This document shows, in pieces, positions 23,381-33,179 of a stretch of DNA of 64,000 bases; position 1 is the first letter of the stretch; each line of letters opens with the position of its first letter. The stretch spans positions 399,412,103-399,476,102 of the forward strand of contig NC_134354.1 in the NCBI RefSeq assembly GCF_048569485.1. The letters run 5' to 3'. This DNA is from Anomaloglossus baeobatrachus. Lineage: Eukaryota; Chordata; Amphibia; Anura; Aromobatidae. Under the pieces are notes generated by a model that was given only the letters and a program-made list of their open reading frames with translations, was not told the origin of the DNA and made no database searches. The position numbers and the translations under genes were made by a program.

Positions 23381-23946
23381 TAAGGCCTCCTTCACACATC
23401 ATTGTTTTCCCATCATGCGCAATCAGGTGTTTCCGGCGCCTGATCCATTTTTTTCTCATAGACTTGTATTAGCATCGGATTTTGACGCATGGCCTCGTGT
23501 TTCATCCGGCGTGCGCCGGATTCGGCAAAAATTGTTTGTGCGGCTGCCGGAAGCAATGTCCAAAGGAATGTTTTTTGGGACCAGCGAAAAAATGGAAGGC
23601 GACGGATCCAGCGCTGTCCGTCTTATTCTACAATGGAACCCTATGGGCGCTGGATCCGTCGTCATCCGTCAAATTACGGAATCAGGTGACGGATCCGTTT
23701 TTTGTTTCTGGGCATGCCCAGACATTGTGTAAATTCACTTCTCGTAAAAAAAAAGTTCTCTCTCTCTCTCTCTTTCTCTCCTCAATAGCAAATAACCTTT
23801 GGACTGAAGGGGAAAAAATGAGATGGATTTGTTTTTTTACCGGATCTGTCGCATCAGTTTTGCCACAATCTGCGACGGATCCGTCACATGAGGCACAAAC
23901 CGGATTGTGCCTGATGGCAAAAAACTGATGTGTGAAAGAAGCCTAA
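23381..23946. mobile_element. MITE with AAGGCCTCCTTCACACATC ends
   Basis: The left end TAAGGCCTCCTTCACACATC pairs with the right end GATGTGTGAAAGAAGCCTAA. The interior is built of CCGGATTCGGCAAA, GACGGATCC and their complements, including TGGATCCGTCGTCATCCGTC. A CT microsatellite lies inside. Noncoding; it abuts the inverted-repeat element on the left and cuts off the Penelope-like relic on the right. Confidence 0.8.
23757..23781. repeat. CT microsatellite
   Basis: About a dozen TC dinucleotides with one interruption. Confidence 0.9.
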
Positions 23947-23947
23947 G

Positions 23948-24414
23948 GGTCCTATATGTGGTACATTTCCATGTGTAGGGTGTGCAGCATGTCCACAAAT
24001 GGACCGTGCCCTTAATTTTCATTATTCTTCTAATATGACTACCTATAAAATTTTACATTACATCAGTTGCAGGTCCAGTGGCACTCTATATTGGGCTGTT
24101 TGTCCATGTGAATTTATGTGGGCATCACCTCACCAGAGTTTAGGGTGCGAGAATTGGAGTATATGTGGGATATAAGAAATGCAGCCAAGGCTAAAAAACC
24201 TGAAGAAATTCAAGTGCTAAAAAACATCCACAAACACTATAGGGAGGCGTAATTGCTATTGGCACCTGCTAAGACTTAGGAGCATTGATAGGGATCACTT
24301 GGGGACTTCAAAAATATTCTTGATCAGAAGGAAGCCCACTGGATCACGTTATTGGATACAGTTAAACCTAAAGGGTTAAATGATAGGAATAGTTTCAAAC
24401 CATTTCTCATTTAA
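23948..24414 (+). pseudogene. Penelope-like retroelement, 3' GIY-YIG region relic
   Basis: No ATG-initiated frame marks this, but the conceptual translation shows the end of a Penelope-like reverse transcriptase/endonuclease. First comes a Cys-rich linker (CGTFPCVGCAACPQ) followed by TTYKILHYISCRSSGTLYW and CPCEFM, the usual entry to the GIY-YIG nuclease. In another frame comes WDIRNAAKAKKPEEIQVLKN with a conserved K/H-rich follow-up, and finally KEAHWITLLDTVKPKGLNDR ending at TAA 24412..24414. The frame changes at least once and there are internal stops, so it is dead. The reverse-transcriptase part is absent; the 23381 MITE sits at the break. The family is inferred from motifs recognised by eye. 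Confidence 0.7.
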
Positions 24415-24720
24415 TATTTGATTAATTTTTGGATCGGAGGTGATACGTTTTTTGTATTGTGAATCATTGTTTTTATATTATTTTTATTTGTCTCATCATG
24501 TCTTTTTTATGTATACTTCTTCAGAATGCGGCCATAAATGATTGCGCGTATATGTGTATGTACGGAGAACGACGCCTATGGAAAATATCTATGATCTCCA
24601 CTAGATGGCAGCAGTGCTGTCTTAAGCTGGAAGATACTATTGATTATTCCGTATAACTTTTTCTGTATTTTGTATATGGCTGGTTATGATGTGTATATAC
24701 TTATGTATATGCATAATAAT
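24415..24720. other. probable 3' tail of the Penelope-like relic
   Basis: AT-rich noncoding sequence after the stop, with CTCCACTAGATGGCAGCAGT near 24597. No gene seen. Confidence 0.4.
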
Positions 24721-25130
24721 CAGGGGCGCAACGACCGCAGTTGCAGAGATCGCAACTGCAACGAGGCATGGCGTCCAAGCTACAGACAAGCAGCTGGTTT
24801 CTCCCTGTGATAGAGAACCTGCACTGTTCAGTGGCAGACCACCACCGCTATGAGGCCCATGTGTAAGGGGGGCCTGATGCCAGTGGCAGCATGGTCTGCC
24901 ACTGAATAGTGCCCTGCGGGCACAAAGTCATGATGATGGATAGAGCAGAATGCTCCGCTATCCTTCATCCTTCTCCCCCTGTGCCTGCGTTCGACGTCTC
25001 AGTGCAGCAGAAGATGGTGACGTCACTACTATGCGACTGCTGTTCTGAGATGTGCAGAGCGCAGAACGGGAGGACGCTCTGATTGGAGTAGCGAGGAACG
25101 ACCAGAGAAGAGGACTTGTACATGGTGGCC
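24721..25130. other. head of a minisatellite-bearing repeat
   Basis: Starts CAGGGGCGCAACGACCGC with an internal inverted echo (GCAGTTGCAGAGATCGCAACTGC), then TGACGTCACTACTATGCGA. It leads straight into the 30-bp minisatellite and looks like one interspersed element with it. No coding capacity seen. Confidence 0.5.
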
Positions 25131-25985
25131 AGAGGCCGATGGGGATGCATTAAACAATATGGGGACGGCATAATACAATAAGAAGGACACCTTATACATG
25201 GACTATGGGGGTGCATTATAATACATGAAAGACTATGGGGTGCATTAAACGGTATGTGGGCTGCATAACATAACATGAAAGACTATGGGTGTGTATTATA
25301 ATACGTGCAGGATTATGGGGCTGCAATATACTATATTGAGGCCTATGGGTGTGCATTAAACAGAATGTGGCTGCATAATACAACATGAAGGACACCTTAT
25401 ACATAGACTATTAGGATGCATTATAATATATGGAGGACTATGGGATGCATTATAATATATGGAGGACTATGGGGGTGTATTATAATATATGGAGGACTAT
25501 AGTGGTGTATTATAATACGTGAAGGATTATGGTGCTGCATAATACTATATTGAGGCCTATGGGTGTGCATTAAACAGAATGTGGGCTGCATAATACAACA
25601 TGAAGGACACCGTATACATGGACTATGGGGGTGCATGATAATACATGGAGGACTATGGGATGCATTATAATATATGGAGAACTATGGGGGTGCATTATAA
25701 TACAAGGAGGACTATGTGATACATTATAATATATGGAGGACTATGGGGGCGCAGTATAATATATGGAGGATTATGGGATGCAGTATAATATATGGGGGAC
25801 TATGGGGTGCAGGTTATATATGGAGGACTATGGGGTGAATTACAATACATGGAGGACTATGGGAGGTGCATTATAATACATGGAGAACTATGGGGGTGCA
25901 TTCTAATATATGGTTATGTGGGACCAATTATACTATATGGAATGCTATGTGGGGGCCATTATAGTATTTGGAGAGCTATATACGA
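25131..25985 (+). repeat. about 30-bp minisatellite (GGAGGACTATGGGGGTGCAT)
   Basis: Nearly thirty imperfect units of 28-33 bp, each GGAGGACTATGGGGGTGCAT plus TATAATATAT or variants (TAAACAGAATGTGGGCTGCA, AATACAACATGAAGGACACC). Unit types alternate in the left part and become uniform toward 25440..25880. Reading frames here are repeat artefacts. Confidence 0.9.
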
Positions 25986-26008
25986 GGGGGGACAAACATA
26001 AAAGCATG

Positions 26009-26097
26009 GGATGGGAAAGTTTTGTGCTGAGGAAAAGAGGCTCTTTCCCTCAGCACCCAGCTTTCCCATGCTCTGCTATAGATCTTTCCCTCAGCAC
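26009..26097. repeat. 41-bp minisatellite, left part
   Basis: Units CAGCACCCAGCTTTCCCATG...ATCTTTCCCT. At 26038 the array switches orientation (TGCTGAGGAAAAGAG then CTCTTTCCCTCAGCA). The right part lies beyond the hAT insertion, at 28645. Confidence 0.85.
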
Positions 26098-26319
26098 CAG
26101 GGCTGTGGAGTCGGAGTCTGAGTACATTTTGGTGGAGTCTGAGTACATTTTGGTGGAGTCTGAGTCGGAGTCAGAGTCGGTATAAAATGGACCGACTCCG
26201 ACTCCTAAAATGTATAATAAATTGGGGACAGTAGTTCAATGCAAAATGTGCTGAATATTTTTTCATAGGAATTTACGAAAGTTATGACATGTTCTATAAA
26301 TGGCTATTCTATTCCTGAT

Positions 26320-26880
26320 CTAAAGGGTGCTTTACACACGCTGCGACATCGCTAACGATATATCGTCGGGGTCACGGTGTTTGTGACACACATCCGGCGT
26401 CGCTAGCGACATCTCAGCGTGTGACACATCAACAATCGCAAAAACGTCAAAAATCGTTGACACGTCGCTCCTTTTCATAATATCGTTGGTGGTGCATGCC
26501 AATGATTGTTCGTCGTTCCTGCGGCATCACACATCACTATGTGTGAAACCGCAGGAACGACGAACATCTCCTTACCTACGTCCACCGACAATGCGGAAGG
26601 AAGGAGGTGGGCGGGATATTAAGCCCGCTCATCTCCGCCCCTCCACTTCTATTGGACGGCTGCCGTGTGACGTCGCTGTGACGCCGCACGAACCGCCCCC
26701 TTAGAAAGGAGGCGGTTAGCCGGCCACAGCGATGTCACAGGGAAGGTAAGTCCGTGTGACGGGTGTAAGCGTTGTTGTGCACCACGGGCAGCGATTTGCC
26801 CGTGACGCACAACCGACCGGGGCGGGTACGCTCGCTAGCGATCTCGCTAGCGAGATCGCAGCATGTAAAGTGCCCTTGAG
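26320..26880. mobile_element. GC-rich MITE, family A, copy 2
   Basis: Ends CTAAAGGGTGCTTTACACAC and (inward) CTCAAGGGCACTTTACATGC. The interior shares AAGGAAGGAGGTGGGCGGGA and CATCTCCGCCCCTCC with copies 1 and 3. The other hAT copy lacks this insert, where CTGATCTAAGGCTGCATTC runs on without it, which gives a natural empty site. The insert sits exactly at the outer end of the older nested MITE. Confidence 0.85.
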
Positions 26881-27035
26881 GCTACATTCATAGACAGTGT
26901 TTTTGCAGCATTTTTTCAGGATACGTTTTTCAGCTGCAAAAGCAGATCAGCTTTTTAAAAAACCGCATCACCTGAAAGGTTTTTGAGCTCATAGATAATG
27001 TTTTGCATAATTGCAAAAGCAGATTAGAAAAATAA
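26881..27035. mobile_element. nested MITE remnant shared by both hAT copies
   Basis: GCATTTTTTCAGGATACGTT and TTCAGCTGCAAAAGCAGATC match 35091..35330 in reverse complement. The right part of the MITE and about 200 bp of transposase sequence kept in copy 2 are missing here. Confidence 0.75.
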
Positions 27036-27037
27036 CG

Positions 27038-28273
27038 GACAATGCTTCACACATGATAAGTACAATTAAACTGATGAATGAGAGTAATAAACAACAGCCA
27101 GAAGAAAATTTAGGATTCAGTATGGTTGAGATGGATGGCCACAGTGCTGTTTATGTAACTGAGTAACAAACAGATATTTCAACAGAAGAACAGCAAAATG
27201 ATACTTTAGGATTAGATGATCTTGTTGAAGCTGCTTCAAAACACTTTCATATTCATCACATGCGCTTTGTTGTGCACACGCTGCAGCTGGCAATAAGAGA
27301 TAGTCTGCAAGAGGGACTTGCTGGAGATCTGATTGGAAAAATGAGGAAATTGGCTATTGCCGCCAGAACCCCTAAAATTGATTCCATCTTGAAGAGACGT
27401 GCTGGGAAAGGGGCAATTGTCGATCAAGCCAACCGGTGGAGCAGCACTTATTTAATGATTGAGCGATTGCTTGAACTAAAACTGTTTCTTATAGATATGG
27501 CAAACCCTCAGGTAACCCTAAATGAAGGTCAATGGACACAGGTGGCTGAATTGAAGGAATTGCTCAATCACCCATTTACTGTGACTAAAAAAATTACAAT
27601 TTAACTCCTGGCATTTTCATAAGGGAGTGCAAGAAACTGCTATTTTGCCTGTCCCAAAGAGGAGGTTTAATCGCAGATAGCATTTCTGCTTCAATGAAAT
27701 GGAGAGAGACACAGCTATTGGAAAATAAAATACTTCTGGCAGCTGTTTATGTGGACCCAAGTCATCGTATACAGCTCAATGATCAACAGTTTACTAAAGG
27801 AAAAGAAGCTCTGACTGAGGTAGCAGTTAGGAAGAGTGGCCTACAGGACTGCCAGGTGCAAGAGGACTTGGGTCCTGACAGTGCTACTGCTGCCATATCT
27901 TCACCTCATCAGATAAGGAATTTAACTTTGACAAGTATTTGGATGACATGGAACAGGCAAAGCGTTGCCGCAAGGAAAAAGAGTTCACTGCGTCTCCAAT
28001 AGCAGCAGATTGACCAGATTTCAGCAAAATTTTTCACTTGCTTTCAAAGAAATAGAAAAATTCAACCGTTCATCAAAACTGACTGTGCATGAGGCAATTC
28101 CTTTATACCCGGAAACTATTAGTGATGTTGCCCATGTGGTTACGGCTTTGCCTCCAACCCAAGTTACTGTAGAGAGGTTGTTCTCCAGCCTTAAAATGAT
28201 TAGGTCAGATTTGAGGTCATCTGCGTATGAGGATCTGATGGAAGCAATTCTATCTCTTACAACAAATTCATAG
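27038..28273 (+). pseudogene. hAT transposase remnant, copy 1
   Basis: Decayed transposase of the RNase H-like hAT class. In order: DNASHMISTIKLMNESN, where the D is in the position of a catalytic Asp; a stop in the following acidic linker near 27166; FVVHTLQLAIRDSLQEG (27266); NRWSSTYLMIERLLEL (27430); a stop at 27602 after a frame change; LLAAVYVDPSHR (27735); and the C-terminal dimerisation motif PPTQVTVERLFSSLKMIRSD (28152) ending LTTNS-stop at 28273. The N-terminal DNA-binding part is missing, replaced by MITE sequence. At least three lesions. Confidence 0.85.
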
Positions 28274-28353
28274 ACTGCACAAATGTTATTTAGTATGCTT
28301 TTGTTGAAAACTGCTTTTTGCCACTTACATAGTTTATTACACAGTGTTATATA

Positions 28354-28356
<3 letters not shown>

Positions 28357-28386
<30 letters not shown>
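28357..28386. repeat. TA microsatellite
   Basis: About 15 TA units in the 3' part of the hAT. The matching place in copy 2 has expanded to more than 100 bp. Confidence 0.92.
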
Positions 28387-28390
<4 letters not shown>

Positions 28391-28644
28391 CTATATCACA
28401 TAGTGTATTGCATATTTACAATCTATTACAGCTTTTTGTGTTCTAAAGTTGTATTCCAATAAATATATTTTAAGTTCTAACTAAATATCTTGATTATTGT
28501 ATCATAAAAATGATTAAATGTTCGATGTTCACATGCACATGTTAATGTACCACAATACATTTTTCCCTTAAATGTAAGCAATATATGTGGGAGTCAGAGT
28601 TGGAGTCGGAGTTGCAGGTTTGGCTTACCGACTCCACAGGCCTG

Positions 28645-28900
28645 CTCAGCACCCAGCTTTCCCATGCTCTCCTATACATCTTTCGCTCAACACCCAGCTT
28701 TCCCATGCTCTGATGTCATGGGAAATCTGGGTGCTGAGGGAAAGATGTATATCAGAGAATGGGAAAGCTGGGTGCTGAGGGAAAGATGTATAGAAAAGCA
28801 TGGGGAAAGTGCGTGCTGAGGACAAGATGGATATTAGGACATAGGAAAGCTGGATGCTTATAGAAAGACGGATTTCAGATCATGGGAAACCTGGGTACTG
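28645..28900. repeat. 41-bp minisatellite, right part, with orientation switch
   Basis: Continues the array interrupted by the hAT. The first units read CACCCAGCTTTCCCATGCTC; after about 28715 they read GGGAAAGCTGGGTGCTGAGG, i.e. reversed. The switch lies at CCCATGCTCTGATGTCATGGG. Confidence 0.85.
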
Positions 28901-28914
28901 AGGGAAAGAGCCAA

Positions 28915-29035
28915 GTGTCAGTGACACTATCCTGTACCTCGAGTGTCGGCATCACTATCCTGTACCCTTAGTGTTGGCGTCACTATCCCGTACCCCGAGT
29001 GTCAGCATCATTATCCCGTACCCCGAGTGTCTGAT
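28915..29035 (+). repeat. 33-bp tandem repeat, 3-4 copies
   Basis: Units like GTGTCGGCATCACTATCC plus TGTACCCTTA, degenerate. It bridges the 41-bp and 28-bp arrays. Confidence 0.8.
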
Positions 29036-29180
29036 AATAATTAACCATATTGCTTGCAGGATACGTCGGTTCTGCTGCGTATATTGTCCCATCATTCTAT
29101 GGCATTTTGTTATGACAACCTGTTATATCTAATAGTATCCCTATCTAATAATAATTGTGCTCCAGTCTTGGCATATCTAT

Positions 29181-30072
29181 ACACACGGTGTATTATCCTG
29201 TCACCCGTACACACGGTGTATTATCCTGTCACCGGTACACACGGTGTATTATCCTGTCACCCGTACACACGGTGTATTATCCTGTCACCCGTACACACGG
29301 TGTATTCTCCTGTCACCCGTACACACGGTGTATTATCCTGTCACCCGTACACACGGTGTATTATCCTGTCACCCGTACACACGGTGTATTATCCTGTCAC
29401 CCGTACACATGGTGTATTATCCTGTCACCCGTACACACGGTGTATTCTCCTGTCACCCGTACACATGGTGTATTATCCTGTCACCCGTACACATGGTGTA
29501 TTATCCTGTCACCCGTACACACGGTGTATTATCCTGTCACCCGTACACACGGTGTATTATCCTGTCACCCGTACACACGGTGTATTATCCTGTCACCCGT
29601 ATACACGGTGTATTATCCTGTCACCCGTACACATGGTGTATTATCCTGTCACCCGTACACATGGTGTATTATCCTGTCACCCGTACACACGGTGTATTAT
29701 CCTGTCACCCGTACACACGGTGTATTATCCTGTCACCGGTACACACGGTGTATTATCCTGTCACCCGTACACACGGTGTATTATCCTGTCACCCGTACAC
29801 ACGGTGTATTATCCTGTCACCCGTACACACGGTGTATTATCCTGTCACCCGTACACACGGTGTATTATCCTGTCATCCGTACACACGGTGTATTATCCTG
29901 TCATCCGTACACACGGTGTATTATCCTGTCACCCGTACACACGGTGTATTATCCTGTCACCCGTACACACGGTGTATTATCCTGTCACCCGTACACACGG
30001 TGTATTATCCTGTCATCCGTACACACGGTGTATTATCCTGTAACCCGTACACATGGTGTATTATCCTGTCAT
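29181..30072 (+). repeat. 28-bp minisatellite, about 32 units
   Basis: Unit ACACACGGTGTATTATCC + TGTCACCCGT, very homogeneous. The few recurring variants are ACATGGTG, TATTCTCC, CACCGGT and TCATCCGT. The unit has no stop on the + strand and 28 is not a multiple of 3. As a result all three forward frames stay open for more than 320 codons and repeat every 28 residues; these are not genes. The array ends about 550 bp before the clic4 start codon. Confidence 0.97.
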
Positions 30073-30099
30073 CTTGGTGTGACCATACTGGCCTGCTAT

Positions 30100-30622
30100 G
30101 TTTTTACGAGGGTTTTTCCTCTTGCACTCTGTTTTTGTACTAGTCATACATTGACATTTGATTTGCATTATTATGCAGTACTCTGGGTTATGGTTTTCTT
30201 TTTATAACTGAGGATTGGTGTGCAGCATGGGCACGGCCCTCCACCCACTGGAAACACTGTGACACATTGTGCGAGTGCCGGGGAGGCAGCGGTTAATGAG
30301 TCCACTTGCTCGCCTTGCCGCGCCCTCCTTCCCGCCTCCTCCCTTTCTCTGCCTCAGCTGCCAGCACCGTCCCGTTATCCAGTCTGCCTGTCTGCCGTGT
30401 GGAGCGCCTTTATGCTTCACAGTGCCTTGTCCACGCACGAGAGTGACCAAGAACTTAGAGGGTGCAAAGAGAAAGCCCACTAGTGGGAGAGTCGGTGAAG
30501 TCCTCCCCGGAGACAGCCCTGTGGGGGAGGGGAGAAGGTAGTGAAGAAAGTGGGACCAGCAGACAAGGAGGAGAGGGGAGCAGCCCGGGAGAAGTTGGCG
30601 CACACTACAGAGAGCTGCAGAC
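30100..30622 (+). promoter_or_regulatory. presumed clic4 promoter and 5'UTR
   Basis: From about 30220 the sequence turns CpG- and GC-rich (GCCGCGCCC, CCCGCCTCCTCCC, GGGGGAGGGGAGAAGG) up to the start codon, as in many vertebrate promoters. Just upstream are a TATAA (30203..30207) and an inverted CCAAT (ATTGG, 30214). If used, the TATAA would place the start of transcription near 30235 with a 5'UTR of about 390 nt. The transcription start itself cannot be seen. No recognised repeat lies between 30100 and the exon. Confidence 0.55.
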
Positions 30623-30691
30623 ATGTCTGTGCCCGTGCCGCAGAACGGAGTGCTGGAGGACAAAGACAACCTGATAGAGCTGTTCGTCAAG
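30623..30691 (+). CDS. clic4: clic4 first coding exon (chloride intracellular channel 4)
   Basis: ATG at 30623 (G at -3) opens 23 codons ending NGVLEDKDNLIELFVK, followed directly by the donor AAG|GTGAGT at 30692. From memory, human CLIC4 begins with a similar peptide ending NGLKEEDKEPLIELFVK, and its first coding exon also ends after FVK in phase 0. CLIC proteins have a glutathione-transferase-like fold and can switch between soluble and membrane forms; CLIC4 acts in actin-linked trafficking and tubulogenesis. The redox Cys motif (CPFSQ) belongs to exon 2, which is not in the window. Paralogues 1, 2, 5 and 6 share ELFVK but not the NG..EDK..L lead, so clic4 fits best. The GC-rich lead-in supports a first exon. 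Confidence 0.87.
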
Positions 30692-30810
30692 GTGAGTGAG
30701 TGCCATGTGTCCTGAGCTTCCTCAGCGAGGGCATCCTCCTAACTTCCCATCCTGGCACATTATATAACACTAATCCCATCAGAGGCGCCACTAATCCCTG
30801 ATGTTACCTG

Positions 30811-31214
30811 GTCCAGGGTGGACGGGCTGGTGCTTCCATCCTAGTCACCATGGAGCAGGGTGGACGGGCTGGTGTTTCCATCCTAGCCACCATAGAGCAG
30901 GGTGGACGGGCTGGTGTTTCCATCCTAGTCACCATAGAGCAGGGTGGACGGGCTGGTGTTTCCATCCTAGTGAACCGTGGAGCAGGGTGGACGGGCTGGT
31001 GTTTCCATCCTAGCCACCATAGAGCAGGGTGGACGGGCTGGTGTTTCCATCCTAGTCAACCGTGGAGCAGGGTGGACGGGCTGGTGTTTCCATCCTAGTG
31101 AACCGTGGAGCAGGGTGGACGGGCTGGTGTTTCCATCCTAGCCACCATAGAGCAGGGTGGACGGGCTGGTGTTTCCATCCTAGTCAACCGTGGAGCAGGG
31201 TGGACGGGCAGGTT
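30811..31214 (+). repeat. 42-43-bp minisatellite in intron 1
   Basis: Nine to ten units of GCAGGGTGGACGGGCTGGTG + TTTCCATCCTAG, then either TCACCATAGA or TGAACCGTGGA. The two linker types form a partly regular order. It begins only 120 bp after the exon 1 donor. Remnants of the same unit lie at 33180..33254 and 35514..35640. Confidence 0.95.
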
Positions 31215-31357
31215 GGTGCCTTAATTATGGTCACCTATTTTGGATCCCAAGCCTGTCCACCCTGCTAGATGATGACTGTTGTATGCACCAACTGCAAAAG
31301 TAAGGCCTTACCCAAAAATAATCCCTATTAAGATTTTTGGGGCTTTTTTGAGTATGC

Positions 31358-31771
31358 TTAAAGGCAACCTGTCAGCAGAAATTTTGCACAAAACCTAAAA
31401 GTTTCCCCCTCTGCAGCTCCTGGGCTGCATTCTAGCAATGTTCCTGTTGTTATTGTGCCCCCTGTGAAACCAAAATAAAGACTTTATAAATGCATGGGGA
31501 CCGCTGGAGCACTGGGCGGCGTTATCAGCTATGGAAAGGAGCGATGGGGGGCGGCATAAAGGACCAGGAGGGAGAATAACGGACGCCAGAAAGCCCGCCC
31601 CCGTGACTATAAAAAAATTTTGCATAGGAAAAAGGTAAGACTCTATAAAGTCTTTATTTTGGTCTCACAGGGGGAACAATAACAGGAACCTTGCTAGAAT
31701 GCAGCCCAGGAGCTGCAGAGGGGGAATCTTTTAGGTTTTGTGCAAAGTTTCTGCTGACAGGTTCTCTTTAA
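31358..31771. mobile_element. T2/Kolobok-type MITE, complete
   Basis: Flanked by TTAA on both sides (31358..31361, 31768..31771). Ends AAAGGCAACCTGTCAGCAG and (inward) AAAGAGAACCTGTCAGCAG. The inverted arms run on for about 135 bp, including CTGCAGCTCCTGGGCTGCAT and ATAAAGACTTTATA. The small loop has CGGACGCCAGAAAGCCCGCC. T2 MITEs of Xenopus also use TTAA and AAAGG ends. Confidence 0.85.
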
Positions 31772-31891
31772 GATATAAGCCCTGGTTGTGGCTCCATAAG
31801 GAAGTGTCCAAGCAGCTCAAAAAGCTAAAGAATACAGCACTACTCTTTAACAAGGAAAGCAGACACCCCCAAAAGAAAGCAGTCCACACAG

Positions 31892-31908
31892 CCCCCCCCC
31901 CCCCCCCC
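31892..31908. repeat. run of 17 C
   Basis: Uninterrupted cytosines between CACACAG and TGCCCAATC; prone to length errors in sequencing. Confidence 0.95.
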
Positions 31909-32142
31909 TGCCCAATCAGACCCCAAACAATTACAGTTGGCAAGTGCTGATGATGGATGGACTCTCGCACAGAGCTGTGTCGCTGTCAGGTCCTCGCTGT
32001 CCCAGCTGCATTGCCCTGCAACTCTCATATAGATCAAGATCAAGTACCACTATCATTCCTTGCAAGTGATACTGCTTCTAGTCACCAGGGGGACCTGACA
32101 GCAACACTGATTTGTATGTGAGAGCCCGTTCACTAGCCAACT

Positions 32143-32730
32143 CTAAAGTGGGCTTTACACGCTACGATATCGTTAATGTTTTATCGTTGGGGTCACATTG
32201 TTAGTGACGCACATCCAGCGTCAGTAACGATATCGCAGCGTGTGACACTGACCAGCGACCTTAAGCGACCTCAAAAATGGTGAAAATCGTTCACCATGGA
32301 GAGGTCGTCCCAAACTCAAAAATCGATAAGGGTTGTTTATCCATGTTGTTCATCGCTCATGCGGCAGCACACATCGCTGTGTGTGACACCGCAGGAGCGA
32401 GGAACTTCTCCTTACCTGCCGCCGGCCATAATGCAGAAGGAAGGAGGTGGGCGGGATGTTAAGTCCCGCTCATCTCCGCCCCTCCGCTTTGATTGGCCGG
32501 CCGCTCAGTGACGTCGCGGTGACGCCGAACAATCCCTCCCCCTTGAGGGAGGGATTGTTCCACAGTCACAGCGACGCCGCCGACCAGGTAAGTGCGTGTG
32601 ACGCTGCCGTAGCGATAATGTTCGCTGCGGCAGCAATCACACGATATAGCATGTGCGACGGGGGCGGGTGCTTACATGCTCTATCGCTAGCAATTGCTAG
32701 CGATATCGTAGCGTGTAAAGCCCGCTTAAC
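32143..32730. mobile_element. GC-rich MITE, family A, copy 3
   Basis: Ends CTAAAGTGGGCTTTACACGC and (inward) GTTAAGCGGGCTTTACACGC. It shares the long interior with copy 1 (GGCCGGCCGCTCAGTGACGT, CTTGAGGGAGGGATTGTTC, GACGCCGCCGACCAGGTAAG). 588 bp, essentially full length, noncoding. Confidence 0.87.
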
Positions 32731-33179
32731 TGGTTGGAGTCTGGTAAGTGTGATTCTTTAGGGGGTGCTTGCTTTCTTTTGAGGGTAAACTTAGCAGTAC
32801 ATAGAGAATAATAAATTTAAGCAGGTAATTTAAACCTTTGTAAATATGGTTTGTACCCACCACTATAGGACGGGTTCTGTACCAGGAGAATTGCAGATAA
32901 GCAAATGTGCATCTGAACCAGTAATAGGATTAGCAGAAGTTGATGTTCCAGAATGTGATGACCCGATTACAATTTCAATAAATGTTGACAATTTCAATAA
33001 ATGTTGATTTTGATTTTTTTTTTTTTTTTTTTTTGCCCTCAGAATAAATGAGGATTGTTGTTCTTGGGGATAATATAAGGCCTCTCCTGAAAATAAGCCA
33101 TTGTGCATCTTTCCGAGCAAAAAATAACAAGACCCTGTGTTATTTTCGGGAAAACATGGATACTTTCATCAGAGTTACC
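32731..33179. other. intron sequence with poly-T, no gene seen
   Basis: Contains a 21-base T run (33014..33034) preceded by a duplicated CAATTTCAATAAATGTTGA. 33055..33160 has GAAAATAAG...TTATTTTCGGG, an inverted phrase seen in a common short repeat. Confidence 0.5.

Larger units (their letters stand above)
26098..28644 (+). mobile_element. hAT transposon, copy 1 (GGAGTCGG family)
   Basis: Ends CAGGGCTGTGGAGTCGG and CCGACTCCACAGGCCTG are inverted repeats. They are flanked by a perfect 8-bp target duplication CTCAGCAC (26090..26097 and 28645..28652), as expected for hAT. The insertion split a 41-bp minisatellite. Subterminal GGAGTCGGAGTC/GACTCCGACTCC repeats follow the left end. It contains a family A MITE (26320..26880), a second MITE remnant (26881..27035), a decayed transposase gene and a TA microsatellite. 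It cannot encode its own transposase. The other copy is at 33255..35513, inverted. Confidence 0.93.

Noticed and set aside
26161-26215. Tandem GGAGTCGGAGTC as a separate microsatellite
   Set aside because: It is the subterminal repeat of the hAT element and appears at the same place in the second copy.
29054-30207. Three overlapping open frames of 328-350 codons
   Set aside because: All come from a stop-free 28-bp tandem unit; each frame gives the same cyclic peptide.
30202-30690. 162-codon reverse-strand frame over exon 1
   Set aside because: It arises from the GC-rich promoter and overlaps the better supported clic4 exon on the other strand; no known motif.
1-31214. CRISPR-like arrays
   Set aside because: The repeats are head-to-tail with no unique spacers, and the genome is eukaryotic.
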